This document shows positions 11,158-22,118 of a DNA stretch of 64,000 nt, in pieces. Location of the stretch: positions 29,371,140 through 29,435,139 of the forward strand of contig NC_065556.1 in NCBI RefSeq assembly GCF_022605725.1. Direction: 5' to 3'. The DNA comes from Anthonomus grandis grandis (taxonomy: Eukaryota > Arthropoda > Insecta > Coleoptera > Curculionidae). Made by a program: the position numbers and the translations under genes. Positions within the stretch are counted from its first letter, which is position 1. Every line of letters begins with the position of its first letter. The notes beneath the pieces are model-generated. The model was not told where the DNA came from. It saw only the letters and a list, made by a program, of their open reading frames with translations, and searched no databases.

Positions 11158-11544
11158 TTAATTCGCCTCTTTCATTGGTAGGTTTGGACTTGTGTCCTTG
11201 TTCCAAATATTCGAATTCGATAGCAGGAGCACATAGAAGTTACAGGTTTTAATTTTTTTCCTTAAATAATCAATTCTGGTATGAGCATTTAAATATGTAA
11301 ATAAATAGGAATTTGCATAAACCACCGAAGATGACTGAATCGAAAAATTATCTATTTTTAGAAAGAAACCATTAATAACAATATTATAACCTTCGAAGGA
11401 TTTCGTCGAGGTATAGTCAACCTTTGAATTCATTTGCAAATAACCGGTAATTTTATTATTAAAAATTAAATCCATTACTGCGGAGTTGTTATATCGCTTT
11501 GAAAAAATCAAAATTTTATTTACCATAAACATTGACAAGGACAA
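11158..11544 (-). CDS. Unrecognised 128-codon frame, probably chance
   Basis: This is the longest frame in an otherwise stop-rich AT region, reading from ATG at 11544 to a stop at 11158. The translation is rich in N, S, Y and I with no signal peptide, membrane segment or motif I recognise. No splice partners or neighbouring genes support it. The length is somewhat unusual for AT-rich chance sequence, so it is recorded, but with low trust. Confidence 0.12.
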   Translation of the reverse strand: MSLSMFMVNKILIFSKRYNNSAVMDLIFNNKITGYLQMNSKVDYTSTKSFEGYNIVINGFFLKIDNFSIQSSSVVYANSYLFTYLNAHTRIDYLRKKIKTCNFYVLLLSNSNIWNKDTSPNLPMKEAN

Positions 11545-11859
11545 TATCTGAATATTAAATAGATAACCTCATATTAGTAAAAGCGTTCATAAAGCTCAAT
11601 CCCGTATTAATTAAGAGGATAGTAAAAGGCAGCAAATCAGTGGTAACTAAATCACCACCCTGACATAATAACCGTACATAGTCAAAAAAAAATGAACGTG
11701 TGAGAAAATATAACTATTTGAGAACCGGTATAAATGAAAATAACGATAGCTGGATCAGGATGGAAAAAAACAGATTTATTAAAATGAAGATGTTCTGCGA
11801 ACGAGATCTAAGTTTTAAGCTTAAAATTTGCAATAAATTACAACAATTAACCTCACTGT

Positions 11860-12620
11860 CTTCTTTTGAATAGCGAAGAAGATATTTAAAAGACCTTGAT
11901 TAGTCACACTCTAGGACTGTATACCATACCGGCTATGTGACTCAAATATAGAAAAAATATACAGTTCTAACCAGTTGGTGACCCAATTCCTCCCTAGTGA
12001 AGCATCCTGAAGAGAGTCTCCTACTTCAAGCCAGGATATGTTCCTCAAAATGCAAATAACAGTCAATCAAAATTCCCAAGAACCTAATCACAGGAGGAAG
12101 GAGATTTCCATTAAAAAGTACATGTTAGTCCCATTAAGTGAGTCTTGCTCAGATTTATACACAAGCGATTGCAGTCGAACTATTCTTAAATCCTCAATTG
12201 TAGCTCGCTCCAGACGCTCAATCTCTATGTCCTGACATAGTATTGAAGTGTCGTCAGCAAAAAGGCTGAAGCATCCCCAGATGTTCAATCAAACAAGATC
12301 ATTAATATATAGCATGAAGAAAATAGGACCCCAAAATAGAGTCATGTGGTGCAACCATAGCTAACTTGCAATGATGAGGACTTTGCTATTAAGCACACAA
12401 CATGTTGATAAGGGCAATCAAGATAAGACCAAAACCAGGCTTTGAAAGCCATTTCTCTCGAGCTTTAACAGCAGTATTCGGTGATCTACACAATCGAAAG
12501 CCTTGGATAGATCACAGAACACCGTTACCATCAAGCACCACTGGTTCAATCCAAAGTATACATCCTCAAAAAAACTATAGAGTACTACTGGCCTTCCTAA
12601 AAAACCACACTGTTTAGAAT
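11860..12620 (-). pseudogene. Jockey-like LINE reverse-transcriptase fragment
   Basis: The minus strand, read from 12560 downward, shows DLSKAFDCVDHRILLLKL (RT palm with catalytic D), then a degenerate GSILGP-like block near 12340, then LFADDTSIL (YADD-type box) near 12260. Near 11930 comes a remnant of the post-RT region (AYFESH). The blocks are in the correct order but separated by stops and frameshifts and are more compact than in a full element. The 5' part with the endonuclease is missing. LINE class is firm; the clade is a guess from motif style. Confidence 0.8.
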
Positions 12621-13367
12621 TTATTAAATTAAATGACTAAAGAAAATTGGACATACTTCTTTTAACAAGCTGTTCGATGACTTTGGAAAACGTAGATAGT
12701 AAAGAGATCAGATGAAAAGTATTATTCAATGAAAGAAGAAATTATTATCCATAGGAAAAAGAGGGGATTCATCATATTTAGATTCTTTAATTCATGTTTA
12801 GATCTGCAGTATTAAAATTGGGCATGCAAAAATGGTAGCCATCAAACCTAATGAGGATATTGGGACAGAACAGATTGAATTTTTGACGAAATAATTGAAA
12901 AAAAGATATGGAACTATCACAATTTAAGACAAAACAGAAGGCAAGTTCATTCTTCGTGATAAATATTTTAAAATTATACCAAAAAGAGCTTTTAGTGACT
13001 AAACTTTTGTTAAATATATATCGGCTTTTAATCAGCAATATTTTATCATAAAACTCATTAGAAAATCAGGTTTCGTTAATTGACAAAAATTCAGCATGTA
13101 AAACATTAATAATCAGTACAAGAGCTTTTATGTGGACCCCTACGTATTCCTTGATTATGAGTGATTTTTTGCACCAAGTACTTGGAAGGAAAATTATTGT
13201 TTTACCATGAATACCCTCGCGTATTTTACTGTGAGGACCTGTAAAATGAAATATTTTACTCTGCACATCGAGGACCACGAACCCCTAGTTATTTTCATGA
13301 AAAATCCGATATATTCGATAATTTTTATGCACAGATACCTAGAAAAAGAATTTTTAAACTATAAATA
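12621..13367. other. No gene; decayed repeat blocks before the mariner-type element
   Basis: Weakly repeated phrases occur near 13133 and 13273. The second contains AACCCCTAGTTATTTTCAT, which recurs exactly at about 17176 on the other side of the mariner-type element. Small minus-strand frames (12787-13038, 13066-13278) show no motif. Confidence 0.45.
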
Positions 13368-13480
13368 GCGGGTTATCCAATTCGAGGTTGGCTAAGTACA
13401 ACCCTGCCGTTTGACACTTGTCAGAAATAAACGTGATGTGAAGCGTTTTTTTTTTAGTTGAAGGTTTACCATTTATAACT

Positions 13481-14058
13481 ATGGATCGTTTAACAGTCGA
13501 ACAACGTACTAAAATTATTAAATTGTTCTATAAAAACGGTGATTCTCCTGTGTCAACGCTTAGAGCTTTACGAGAGCTGATTACTGTCGACATAATCGTC
13601 CTACAGAGCAAACAATTTCGAACACAGTAAGAAAATTTGAAGAGACTGAATCGGTTACTGATATTGTAAGGCACGTGCATCACCGTAACGTTCGTTCAGC
13701 TGAAAATATCGCTGCTGTGGTTCAAAGTGTGATGGAAGACCCAAATTTGTCAATTCCTCGGCGTGCTCAAAATTTGGGTTTGTCTTACGGCTCACTGTGG
13801 CGAGTTTTGCATTTGGATTTACAGCTCCATCCGTACAAAGTCCAACTCACTCAAAAATTTAAGCCTACAGACGATGGACAACGCAGAATATTCGCAAATT
13901 GGGTGCTAATGCTCATTTTTCGAGCAGAATTTTCTTCAGTGATGAGGCTCATTTTAGGCTGTGCGGCTACGTAAATAAACAGAATTGCCGCATATGGCGT
14001 TTTGAAAATCCTCAGGTGATTAAAGAAAGGCCTTTGCATCCCGAAAAAGTGACTGTAT
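13481..14058 (+). pseudogene. Mariner-type transposase, 5' half
   Basis: Starts MDRLTVEQRTKIIKLFYKNG, the typical helix-turn-helix start of an abundant insect mariner-type family. RSAENIAAV...IPRRAQNLGLS follows (second helix-turn-helix), then FSDEAHFRLCGYVNKQNC with the first catalytic Asp, and ENPQVIKERPLHPEKVTV. At least two frameshifts are needed to follow it. The sequence runs into the Harbinger terminus at 14059, exactly where the family continues with a Trp-rich block that is found on the far side of the insertion. Confidence 0.92.
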
Positions 14059-14349
14059 TGCGGCCCACATACCTTGATGTATGCTGCGATGCAGGTATCG
14101 ACTCTTATGTTCCATGATGCCAGTTGCAGTGTGTGCTTTACTGAATCACGTATTTGGCATCAGTTGCGGCTTGCAGCGATGCAGGGTCTGGAATCCCATT
14201 TTGGTCGGCGAGCCACGACGCCGAGTCGGTGATGCTGATGCAAGTTTCAGCGTGTATAGAATTGCGTCGATGCGAAGAGAGAGAAAATATTTATTTATTT
14301 TCCCGCGTCATTGAGTTTCGTTTGTATTTGATTGTGTGTGTTAAATTCC

Positions 14350-16110
14350 ATGATGAAAAGTGATCGTCAATTTTGGGAAGAGTTTATAAACATTTATCAT
14401 CGGCATCCGTGTCTTTGGAATACAAAGGCTAAAGAGTATTCAGATAGAAACATAAGAAACCATGCATATGAAGAACTTAGTACCACCCCCTGCAACATTT
14501 TTATTTCCTATTAAAAAAAAATATATATGTGCACAGGGGAAATCCGTAATTAAATTTTTGGTAATTCTGCATATACAAGGTACGACAAAAAGTATAGTTT
14601 TTTAATGAAATGTCAATTCCTATTCAATGAGAATTCCTATATATGTATCTCGACCTAAATGAAAGATATGATTTTCAATTATTGTAACTTATCTAGTCCT
14701 TTATTTTATATTTATTTTAACTTATTTATAAAACTCTTTATTGTTCTTCGTTATAATAAGTTCGAGTCAAACCAGGGAAAGCTACAGTGCTGTTAGTATT
14801 GAAGTATATTTTGTATTCATCTCTTATTTTTTTTGCTCGCGCAGTTGCTGCTCTCGGAGTACGTTTTAGTGGTGTTAAAGGATTTTTTATCTTGTCGCTA
14901 TTCTCCAGGTATTACTTCTCCAGTTTCAGTATCTTCTTGGTCATATGAAGATCTTGACGAATAAGTTGTAGATGAGTTACGTCTAAGGAAGTTATGAAGA
15001 GCACATGCTAAAACTAAAGCATCAACCTTTTCAATGTCAATAGCAATATCTGTATGGAATATACGAAACCGGCTAGCCATTATACCAAAAGCATTTTCTA
15101 GGATTCTCCGTGCTCGACTTAATCTATAATTAAATATCCTTTCTTCCTTTGTTAGGTTTTTTTGAGCATACGGCTTTATTAGGTTTTCAAGCAGCGGAAA
15201 AGCTTCATCTCCTACAAAAGTATAAGGCAAGCTAAATTGTGTTCCACTGGGAGTTTCAGGATGCGGCAGATGTAATTTGTCATTTATCAGTTTTTCATAA
15301 GATGTAGTTTCTTGCAAAACCCCTCCATCGGAAATCCGACCATTAATACCGGTGTGGACCATTATGAATTTGTAATTTGCATTAACAACTGCTAATACGA
15401 TGCTAAATTTGCCTTTATAATTAGAATAGTATGAACCACTGTTATGAGGCTTCATTATATTAATGTGTTTACCGTCTAGCGCACCACAGCATGTATCAAA
15501 GTTCCATCTTTCCTTAAATTCGATTTCCATTCCTCTTCGCTCTTTGGAAACTAAAACAAAATCAACGAGTTTTAATTTCAGGACACTGAAGAAAATGCAG
15601 AGTTAACAGAATTCAATGATTCATCAGACACAGACATATCAAGCATTCAGTCTACAAGTACTTCACGATTCCCCAAGAAAAGGAATTTCTCTCAATATCG
15701 CAACTAAAACTTTGACAAATTACAATAATTTATCTAACAATCATAATCTTCCTACAACATGTTGCTATGGGCAAAAAAATGGCATTTGATTTAAGGTCCA
15801 TATCCCCTGATCGACTTATTTTTGTAGAAAAATTAATGAGTGATGTTATTTATTATGTCAAATTAAATAAGCTCAATGAAGATACGACGGTTTCTATTAA
15901 ACAAAGTCTGGGGTTTAATACATACCAACATCAAGCCAATAATAATGGCAATCTCGTAAAAATAATAAATCTTTAAATACAGTTATTACACCTAAATATA
16001 CTAATCTTGAAACAATAAATGATACAATTTCATTTCAACTTCATGATACAACTGAACCACAACCGTTTCAAATTAATGAATTCTTGCATTTTAATAAGCA
16101 ATCGTTTTAA
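14350..16110 (+). pseudogene. Harbinger accessory MADF-domain protein, broken
   Basis: The first block (14350-14514) encodes a MADF-type DNA-binding start: DRQFWEEFINIYHRHPCLW then YSDRNIRNHAYEEL, with the spaced aromatic and Arg residues of the family. After a gap holding the antisense transposase exon, TTTTAATTTCAG at 15570-15581 looks like an acceptor and opens a Ser/Thr/acidic linker (DTDISSIQSTSTSRF). In another frame, 15767-15976 encodes a hydrophobic C-terminal segment (PDRLIFVEKLMSDVIYYVKL), followed by a Gln/Asn/Phe-rich end to about 16110. In Harbinger elements this partner helps bring the transposase to DNA. Frame changes between blocks argue that this copy is dead. Confidence 0.7.
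14898..15550 (-). pseudogene. Harbinger (DDE_Tnp_4-type) transposase, main exon
   Basis: An uninterrupted run of 210 codons encodes the catalytic domain: GALDGKHINI with the first Asp, INGRISDGGVLQ with the second, then FVGDEAFPLLENLIKPY and FNYRLSRARRILENAFGIMA, the classic HARBI1-like C-terminal block with the catalytic Glu. It ends in an acidic tail. Upstream, an acceptor (TTGTTTTAG before 15550) joins PKSEEEW, one frame away from the main run, so a small frameshift lies near 15530. The exon overlaps the accessory gene on the opposite strand. Confidence 0.93.
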
Positions 16111-16172
16111 GTTGTGCTTTAATATGTCTATAATAAATAAATAAATAGATATAATTTATTGTGTTTATTTAC

Positions 16173-16470
16173 CTTTAAGTATCCTTCCTTTGATCATTCC
16201 TCGTATATAGCAGTACACGTTTCAGGAATTTTAAATCTTCATAGCTATTACCAGTAGCTAAATATCTCAGCGTTACAGCCAGTCTTTCTTCTGTAGTAAT
16301 GGACTCCCTCATTATCGTATTCACTTTTTCAATTCGGTGGCGAATTTCGTATAGTCCGCTGGCTCATGTACTTTTAGCTCCTTCAATAACTTACTCTATA
16401 ATACTCTTTTTTTTTGACAAAGAACTTCACCCAACTGTCTTTGTGTTTCATGAACATTCGATACGAGTCG
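16173..16470 (-). pseudogene. Harbinger transposase, N-terminal exon
   Basis: The minus strand encodes MRESITTEERLAVTLRYLAT then GNSYEDLKF, the hallmark N-terminal block of Harbinger transposases, followed by IPETCTAIYEE, an in-frame TGA and SKEGYLK. It then reaches a donor (AAG then GTAAAT, boundary 16173/16172). This joins in sense to PKSEEEW of the next exon across a roughly 620-bp intron. The TGA and further upstream stops mean the exon is degraded. Confidence 0.82.
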
Positions 16471-16586
16471 ATTCAGGCATCGTAACAGGTTTCGATTGAG
16501 TGGGCGCTTATGCAACTGATGCAAGTTTCATGAAACATAAGAGTCGATGCCTGCATCGCAGCATACATCAAGGTGTGTGGACCGCT

Positions 16587-17075
16587 TATGGTGAGCATTA
16601 TGGTCTGGTGGTGTCATTGGTCTGTATTTTTTTGAAAACAATCGTGGGAGAGCCTTAACAGTAAACTTTGAGCGGTATGGAAGCATGTTGATCAATTATT
16701 TTTGGAATGAAATCGAAGAAGATCTGGAAGACAAGTGGTTTCAACAGGACGGGGCCAGAAGTCATACAACACAGGCCAACCGAGCTCTTTTGCAAGAGAA
16801 GTTTCCAGGACGTTTTATTTCAAGATTAGGTGATATCTACTGGCCCCCAAGATCCTGTGATCTCACACTTTTGGATTTTTTTGTAGGGCTACACGAAAGA
16901 TCGTGTCTACGCCAATAACCCTCAAACTCTTCAACAACTTAAAGCCAACATTCGTGAAATTCTAGCCGAGATATCACCTGAAATGTGCCGAAAAGTGATT
17001 GAAATTTTCTTAAAAGGATTGAAGTTTGTCAGAGGTCCCGCGGTGGATTTAAATGATATTGTGTTTCACATATAA
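16587..17075 (+). pseudogene. Mariner-type transposase, 3' half
   Basis: Continues the interrupted transposase: LWSGGVIGLYFFENN, then KWFQQDGARSHTT with the second catalytic Asp, FPGRFISRLGDIYWPPRS, CDLTLLDFF with the third acidic residue, and RVYANNPQTLQQLKANIREI. The natural stop is TAA at 17073-17075. One frameshift lies near 16885. Together with 13481-14058 it covers nearly the whole family protein. Confidence 0.92.
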
Positions 17076-17162
17076 CGAAATGATTCAAAAATTTCGTCTC
17101 CATCTGAATATCTTGTGTGTTTTATGTAACTTTACTTCCCAAGCATAAAATGGATAACCCTG

Positions 17163-19487
17163 TACAAGGAATTACAAACCCCTAGTTATTTTCATATAAA
17201 CCCCTATATTTTAAAATTTTCCTTGATTCTAGTTACCTACAAAAATTTCCTTTACTATGAAATTTACTTTAATTCATCAGACTCCAATAGCATACAACAC
17301 CATCATTTTGGTCATTCAGTTGACATTATACCAATGGTACCGTGCATAATCACAAGTCGTTTGGATGGTCTTCTGTAGATTTGTTCATAGACAAAAATTG
17401 AATACCGCAAACGTGTTTTCGCGTATAATAGGATCAAGGATGGGATATTAAAAAAAAACTCATAATTTGTACATTCTGTTGTTTATTTTCGTATTATAGA
17501 CTTATAAGTAAACTCGTTTAACTGACCATTAAATTGAAAAAAAAAAACAAAGAAATACACTTCGAATATTTACATGTCTGTTACTGAGATCGCTGGAAAA
17601 TTCAATGGAATATAATTACAAAAATCTTAAAAAAGTGTGAGAACCAAAAAGAAAGGAGGGTAGCCGCTTTACTGCGTCCGCCCTTAAAACGGTTTAAAAA
17701 ATATATAGAATAAAAGAGGCACTCATCTATATACAAAAACAATAATGGTTTGCCAATTTATTGCAGCATTTTGGCAGAATTATCAGCAGTCGTTGCTAAA
17801 ATTACAAATTTTTGTACACAAAAGTTCACCTTACAATTAAAACCACAGACTTAAAACAGAAAATTCGCTAATAATGCAGCTAGGGCTAGAAATAATATTA
17901 CATTTATAAGTTCCCTCGTAGATAATATTATTTCTGACCGCAACTCTACACATTAAATATGTACATTTGAACCTAAAAAAAATCATCATCATCGTCACCG
18001 TGTTTAATAAAAATTCACTAATTACAGTCTCTATTTACCATAATTGCACACATATAGAAACCACACCTAAGAACACTAAAACTACTTTGATGGGGATGAA
18101 GAAGGTTGGCATTTTTTTTTTAGTGTTTTTTCTATCGGGTCATAAACAGAGCTGCACATTATACATATTTAATAGCTATTCACAGTCTTTATCTTTAAAT
18201 TAAAAAAAAAGTCTTAAACCGTTTACTAGCATACTGATCGATGATGAACTTTGAATAGTTTGTTTTTTTTTGTTAAAAACTGGTTAGTTTTCGTTTTTTT
18301 TTAATTAAAATAAGAGATTATAAATAAAATAAAAGGTTACCATAGAATTTGGTAGGTCTGGGACAAATCTTACTGTAAACAACAGAATTTTGGGTTAAAA
18401 TACGAACTAGTAGACAAGTAAAGTTTTGAATGTGTTCAGTTGAACTTGTTATGAACACATTATGAATTTAGAAATTATCAAGGGTAATTTGAAGTGAAAT
18501 TCTATGGACTAATAGTAAACGTGGCCCGAGGCTATTCAACACCAAGCAACTTTGCAAAAATAAATCTTTCTTAATCCAAGAAAGTTTTTGTTGAAGAAGT
18601 TGCACGTTGATGCATAGACTCTACATGTCGGCTACATTTAGGTTGTTTTTTTATTGAAAACGGTTCTCTTAAAAATTTTATGGTAAAGGTCTAGTTTTCT
18701 GAAAATCACATTTAAAATTATGAGAAAAGTCTTGAAAAGTGTGATATTTAACAGTATTCAGATGGTGGAAGAGGAAATTTTGACATTCATAAAAGAGAAT
18801 GTTCCACGATCAGAGAAAGCATCTAATTTTGAAGTCCGATTTTTTTGTTCGGATAGTGGAGACGCTATTTTGGTAAATAACGTTGGAAGTGAATTTTTTT
18901 AGATTTGTGCATTTTTCTATCCTCAATTTGATATTATAAGTCTTCATTTTTCTTTTGGCACTAAGCAGGATAAACACACATCTTCTCTTGTGTTCATGCT
19001 CCTCTAGGTTCTAGATACTGAGTCCAGAAGTCCAGAAAGAACGGTTTTGGAATAAGCAACTATTACCTATTAATCCAATTACTTCTTTTGCTTTAAATCT
19101 CCTTTTCTTTGTCTGCTCCCTTTCAAATTGCCATGTGCAGTACTTTCTAGAAGACTTATTTTATAAGAAAGAAAAATGGAAATATACTATTACTAACACT
19201 GAGCTGGCATTGATAAAAATGAGGTACTGGCTTACTCTTCCTTAGATTAGAGAAAACCACATTTATACCTTTTAACCTAAACCAGAAAAACACTTACGGA
19301 AATTACAATGGGAAACTGTAGTAAATAACGTAGCTGTCAATGTGAAAATAAAATATGTCAAGTACTTCGGTGTGTTATTGCATAAATATACATGGGTTGA
19401 ATAAATGTTCAAATTTCAGGCCTTTGAAACAGATGGCAAATGACTTCGAAGCTACTTGTAATATTTTCCTAATTTTTTTACACTAGT
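17163..19487. other. AT-rich stretch without a recognisable gene
   Basis: Begins with the AACCCCTAGTTATTTTCAT phrase shared with 13271-13289. Frames at 17967-18203 and 18720-18902 have no motif or splice support. Several T and A homopolymer runs. Part of this could belong to a long 3' untranslated region of nemo, but nothing shows it. Confidence 0.5.
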
Positions 19488-19893
19488 AGGGGAAACTAGC
19501 CTAAAATGACATACTAGGGTAAAATGGCATATCGGCCACTTCTCTAATTTGAGACGTGGCAGCTGTGACCTCAGTCGAGTCTACTCTGCGGGGCAGAATA
19601 CACGTGTTTTTAAGAAATACCGAAAAAAACTTTTTCCGAACCTGAAAACATTGTTCTGTGGTTTCCTAATTTCTCGATATCACTTGATGAGGTACAATAA
19701 GCCTAAGTACGGTTAATCCAGGTAAAAAAATTGACTTTTTTCTTTATTTTGATGTGATTTAACCCCGGTTTTTTTGTGTTTTTAATAAGTATTTGGGTCA
19801 TTTCTAACACACTTATTCTTTGGGTAAAATGACATACACAGTGTTGGTGTAAAACGACATAGGCATTAGGCTGAAACCTATACCTATGTTTTT

Positions 19894-20247
19894 ATGATTT
19901 CAGATAATATGGTTGGAAAGTATACGCGTAAATCGACGCGTCAAAATTGGGGTGAGGCAAGCATGAGCGAAGCTATTAAAGCATTCCAAAACGGTGATCT
20001 GGGCTGGTTGGCGGCGTCTAAAAGATATGGTGTACCGCAAGCAACCCTTAGACGGATACGGGCACAGGATAAAAATAAAAGAATAAAAGGTTCTCAAAAA
20101 GGCTTGGGTCGTTATGGACCTACATTTTCTACAGAACTTGAACGCGAGATAGTGCAACATATTAAGAAATTGGAAACATGCATGTTTGGCCTGAACACAA
20201 CAGAGGTCAGGCAATTGGCATTTGAATTAGCTGAAAGGAAGAAGTAA
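19894..20247 (+). pseudogene. Pogo-like transposase: N-terminal DNA-binding region
   Basis: From ATG 19894 (or 19909) the frame reads YTRKSTRQNWGEASMSEAIK then GDLGWLAASKRYGVPQATLR, a pipsqueak-type helix-turn-helix, then GRYGPTFSTELEREIVQHIK, the start of the CENP-B-type helical region. It ends at a TAA at 20245; the following sequence (HRFNRIKKKAGWDW) continues the same domain, so the stop is a mutation. The protein would bind the element ends. Confidence 0.9.
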
Positions 20248-20424
20248 CCCCATAGATTTAACAGGATTAAGAAAAAGGCTGGCTGGGATTGGCTTGTGGG
20301 CTTTAGGGGGCGCAATCCTGACATTTCACTCAGAGCACCGGAAGCCACTTGAGCTTCAATAAGCCGCAAGTTGAAAAATTTTTCAATTTATTGGAACATA
20401 CAGTAGCGGAACATAACATAACCT

Positions 20425-20838
20425 TTGACCGTATACTACAATGTTGACGAGTCTGCGCTTTCTACGGTTCAACGTCCGCAAAGAATTATGGCCACAAAGG
20501 GAAGAAAGCATCAGGTTGGTGCCATTACAAGTGCAGAACGGGGGGCACACACTTCTGTAGTTTGTGCTATGAATCCAATAGGTAATTTTGTGCCACCGGC
20601 TCTGATTTTTTCTCGAAAAAAATGGAAGCCAGAGTTAATTGATGACGCACCAGCTGGGACATTGGGCTTGTGTCAAGAATCGGGCTGGATCACAGGCGAC
20701 CTGTTTTGTAAGTGGCTGAAACATTTTATAAAGTTTACACATTCATCTCAAAATAACAAAACCCTCTTACTGCTTGATGGTCACGTCAGCCACAAACAAT
20801 TGGAAGTTATTACGTTGGCTAAAGAAAATGGTGTCTAA
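20425..20838 (+). pseudogene. Pogo-like transposase: DDE catalytic region
   Basis: YYNVDESALSTVQRPQRI carries the first catalytic Asp, AMNPIGNFVPPALIFSRKKW is a conserved strand pair, and TLLLLDGHVSHKQ carries the second Asp. A TAA ends the frame at 20838. The next bases continue as HCTHRLQPLDVSFFGPLSAY, the block with the third acidic residue. All catalytic positions remain visible, so decay is recent or mild. Confidence 0.92.
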
Positions 20839-21474
20839 TGATTTGCTTTCCTCCGCACTGCACACACCGATTACAACCCCTGGATGTGTCATTTTTTGGC
20901 CCTCTATCTGCCTATTATAATCAAACGATTACAAAGCGGCTCAAGTATAATCCAGGTCGCACTGTATCTCCTTTTTAAGTAGGAAAGCTATTTTCTGAAG
21001 CCTATGAACGCAGTGCAACTATGGAAAATGCCGTTAGTGGGTTCAAAAAAACAGGAATCCATCCGTTTAACGCCAATGTTTTTCCCGACTGGATGTTCGC
21101 TGCGTCATTAGCAATCGCCATCCCTAAACAAAAGTGATCCCGAATTACAAACACGAGGCCACCAAGGACCTCATCTAAACACATCCCCTCCACCATCACA
21201 AGCCGACAGGGACAGACCTGGACCATCCCATATAACTCCAAATGAAGAAGAAGATAATATACTAGACAGTAGCCGGGTTTCCGTGGAAAGCATCATTCCA
21301 ATACCCAAGGTATCAGCATCTTTTAAACGAACAAATCGGAAAAGACAGGGAACGGTTGTGCTAACATCTACACCTAACATGGAAGAACTCAAGGCGAAAG
21401 AAGAAGAGAAACGTTTAGTCTTGGAGCGACGTGCAAAACGTAACCAGGTTAAAGGTCAAATTGTAAACCGATGA
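20839..21474 (+). pseudogene. Pogo-like transposase: C-terminal region
   Basis: Starts with the LQPLDVSFFGPL block, then SATMENAVSGFKKTGIHPFN, the usual end of the DDE domain, in changing frames. A low-complexity Pro/Ser/acidic linker follows, and 21283-21474 keeps an open basic coiled segment (KAKEEEKRLVLERRAKRNQV). Frame breaks occur near 20840, 20980 and 21137. Confidence 0.8.
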
Positions 21475-21489
21475 TGAAGAAAAAAATCA

Positions 21490-21664
21490 AGATCCATTTG
21501 CTGAGGTTGAAGACGATGATGAAGATGCCGCGTGTATCTGTTGCAACAGCCTTTATTCCCAGAGCTTTGGCTGCGGTGTCAAAAATGTAAAAAGTGGAGT
21601 CACGCAGAATGCGCAGGGGTCTCCCGTCGCACTAAGTTTTTTACTTGCGAACTTTGTAACTGAA
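21490..21664 (+). pseudogene. PHD-like zinc finger at the pogo transposase C terminus
   Basis: An acidic run (AEVEDDDEDAA) leads to CICCNSLYSQS, and, after a one-base frame change, WLRCQKCKKWSHAECAGVS then FFTCELCN and a stop. The spacing of Cys, His and Trp fits a PHD-type finger. Such fingers are known at the ends of some insect pogo-like transposases; a chromatin-targeting role is inference. Confidence 0.75.
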
Positions 21665-22118
21665 TAGGCATTTGTTTTTTCGTAAGTGACTAAAGCATTA
21701 TATTTTTGTATTTTATAATAAAGGTTTTTTCAATATTTCTACCTTTTTTATTTGCAACATTTTCTATAAAAAGGTGTATGTCATTTTGCCCATGTATAAG
21801 CCTAAAATGACATACTGCACATTTTTTTTTAAATTTGGCATCAATATTTTAAAGTGAAAAAAATTAAAGCTTTGTGCCTTCCATGGGAACTGGCATAAAC
21901 TAACAAACTCACTGAATTTGAAATGAATGGTCATCAATAAATATTCCTAAGTTTTGTGGAAGCTTTTGTTTAGGGTAAGTCATTTTAGGCCATATAAAGC
22001 AATCCTTGAGGATATATTTAAGTATAAAAGCGTAGTTCTGGATTAAGAATTTGGATAATTATAGTAGTTCCGGTTGGGCCAGCAAGTTTCTGAGTACATT
22101 TTCACCATTCCTGGAAAT

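Larger units (their letters stand above)
14059..16586 (+). mobile_element. PIF/Harbinger element with two genes, inserted in mariner transposase
   Basis: Inverted termini of about 55 bp (left TGCGGCCCACATACC..., right the complement of AGCGGTCCACACACC...) share the block CTTGATGTATGCTGCGATGC and are flanked by TAT at 14056-14058 and 16587-16589. The interior has the usual Harbinger pair: a DDE transposase on the minus strand (exons 16470-16173 and 15550-14898) and a MADF/Myb-like protein on the plus strand (14350-16110). The later plus-strand coding lies inside the transposase intron. Stops and frameshifts indicate inactivity. Confidence 0.88.
13368..17162 (+). mobile_element. Mariner-type element interrupted by a Harbinger insertion
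   Basis: TA-flanked termini GCGGGTTATCCA (left) and the complement of CAGGGTTATCCA (right, 17151-17162) bound the element. Without the 2.5-kb insertion at 14059-16586 it would be about 1.27 kb, the normal size of a mariner-type element. The transposase runs left to right in two pieces, 13481-14058 and 16587-17075. Frameshifts in both halves add to the insertion, so it is dead. Confidence 0.88.
19488..21992 (+). mobile_element. Pogo-like DNA transposon with PHD-like finger
   Basis: A coding core of psq-type helix-turn-helix, CENP-B-like region and DDE domain identifies a pogo/Tigger-type element. Both ends carry repeats of the theme CCTAAAATGACATA: forward near 19502, 19515, 19826, 19851 and 21801, reversed near 21776 and 21975. 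They behave as terminal and subterminal inverted repeats. An AATAAA near 21716 follows the last coding block. The exact outer limits are estimated from these repeats. Confidence 0.85.

Noticed and set aside
11158..11544. 128-codon minus-strand frame as a real gene
   Set aside because: Kept only as a low-confidence entry: no motif, biased N/S/Y/I composition and no splice or promoter support.
20112..20369. Minus-strand frames over the pogo transposase
   Set aside because: Antisense shadows of the psq/CENP-B and DDE regions.
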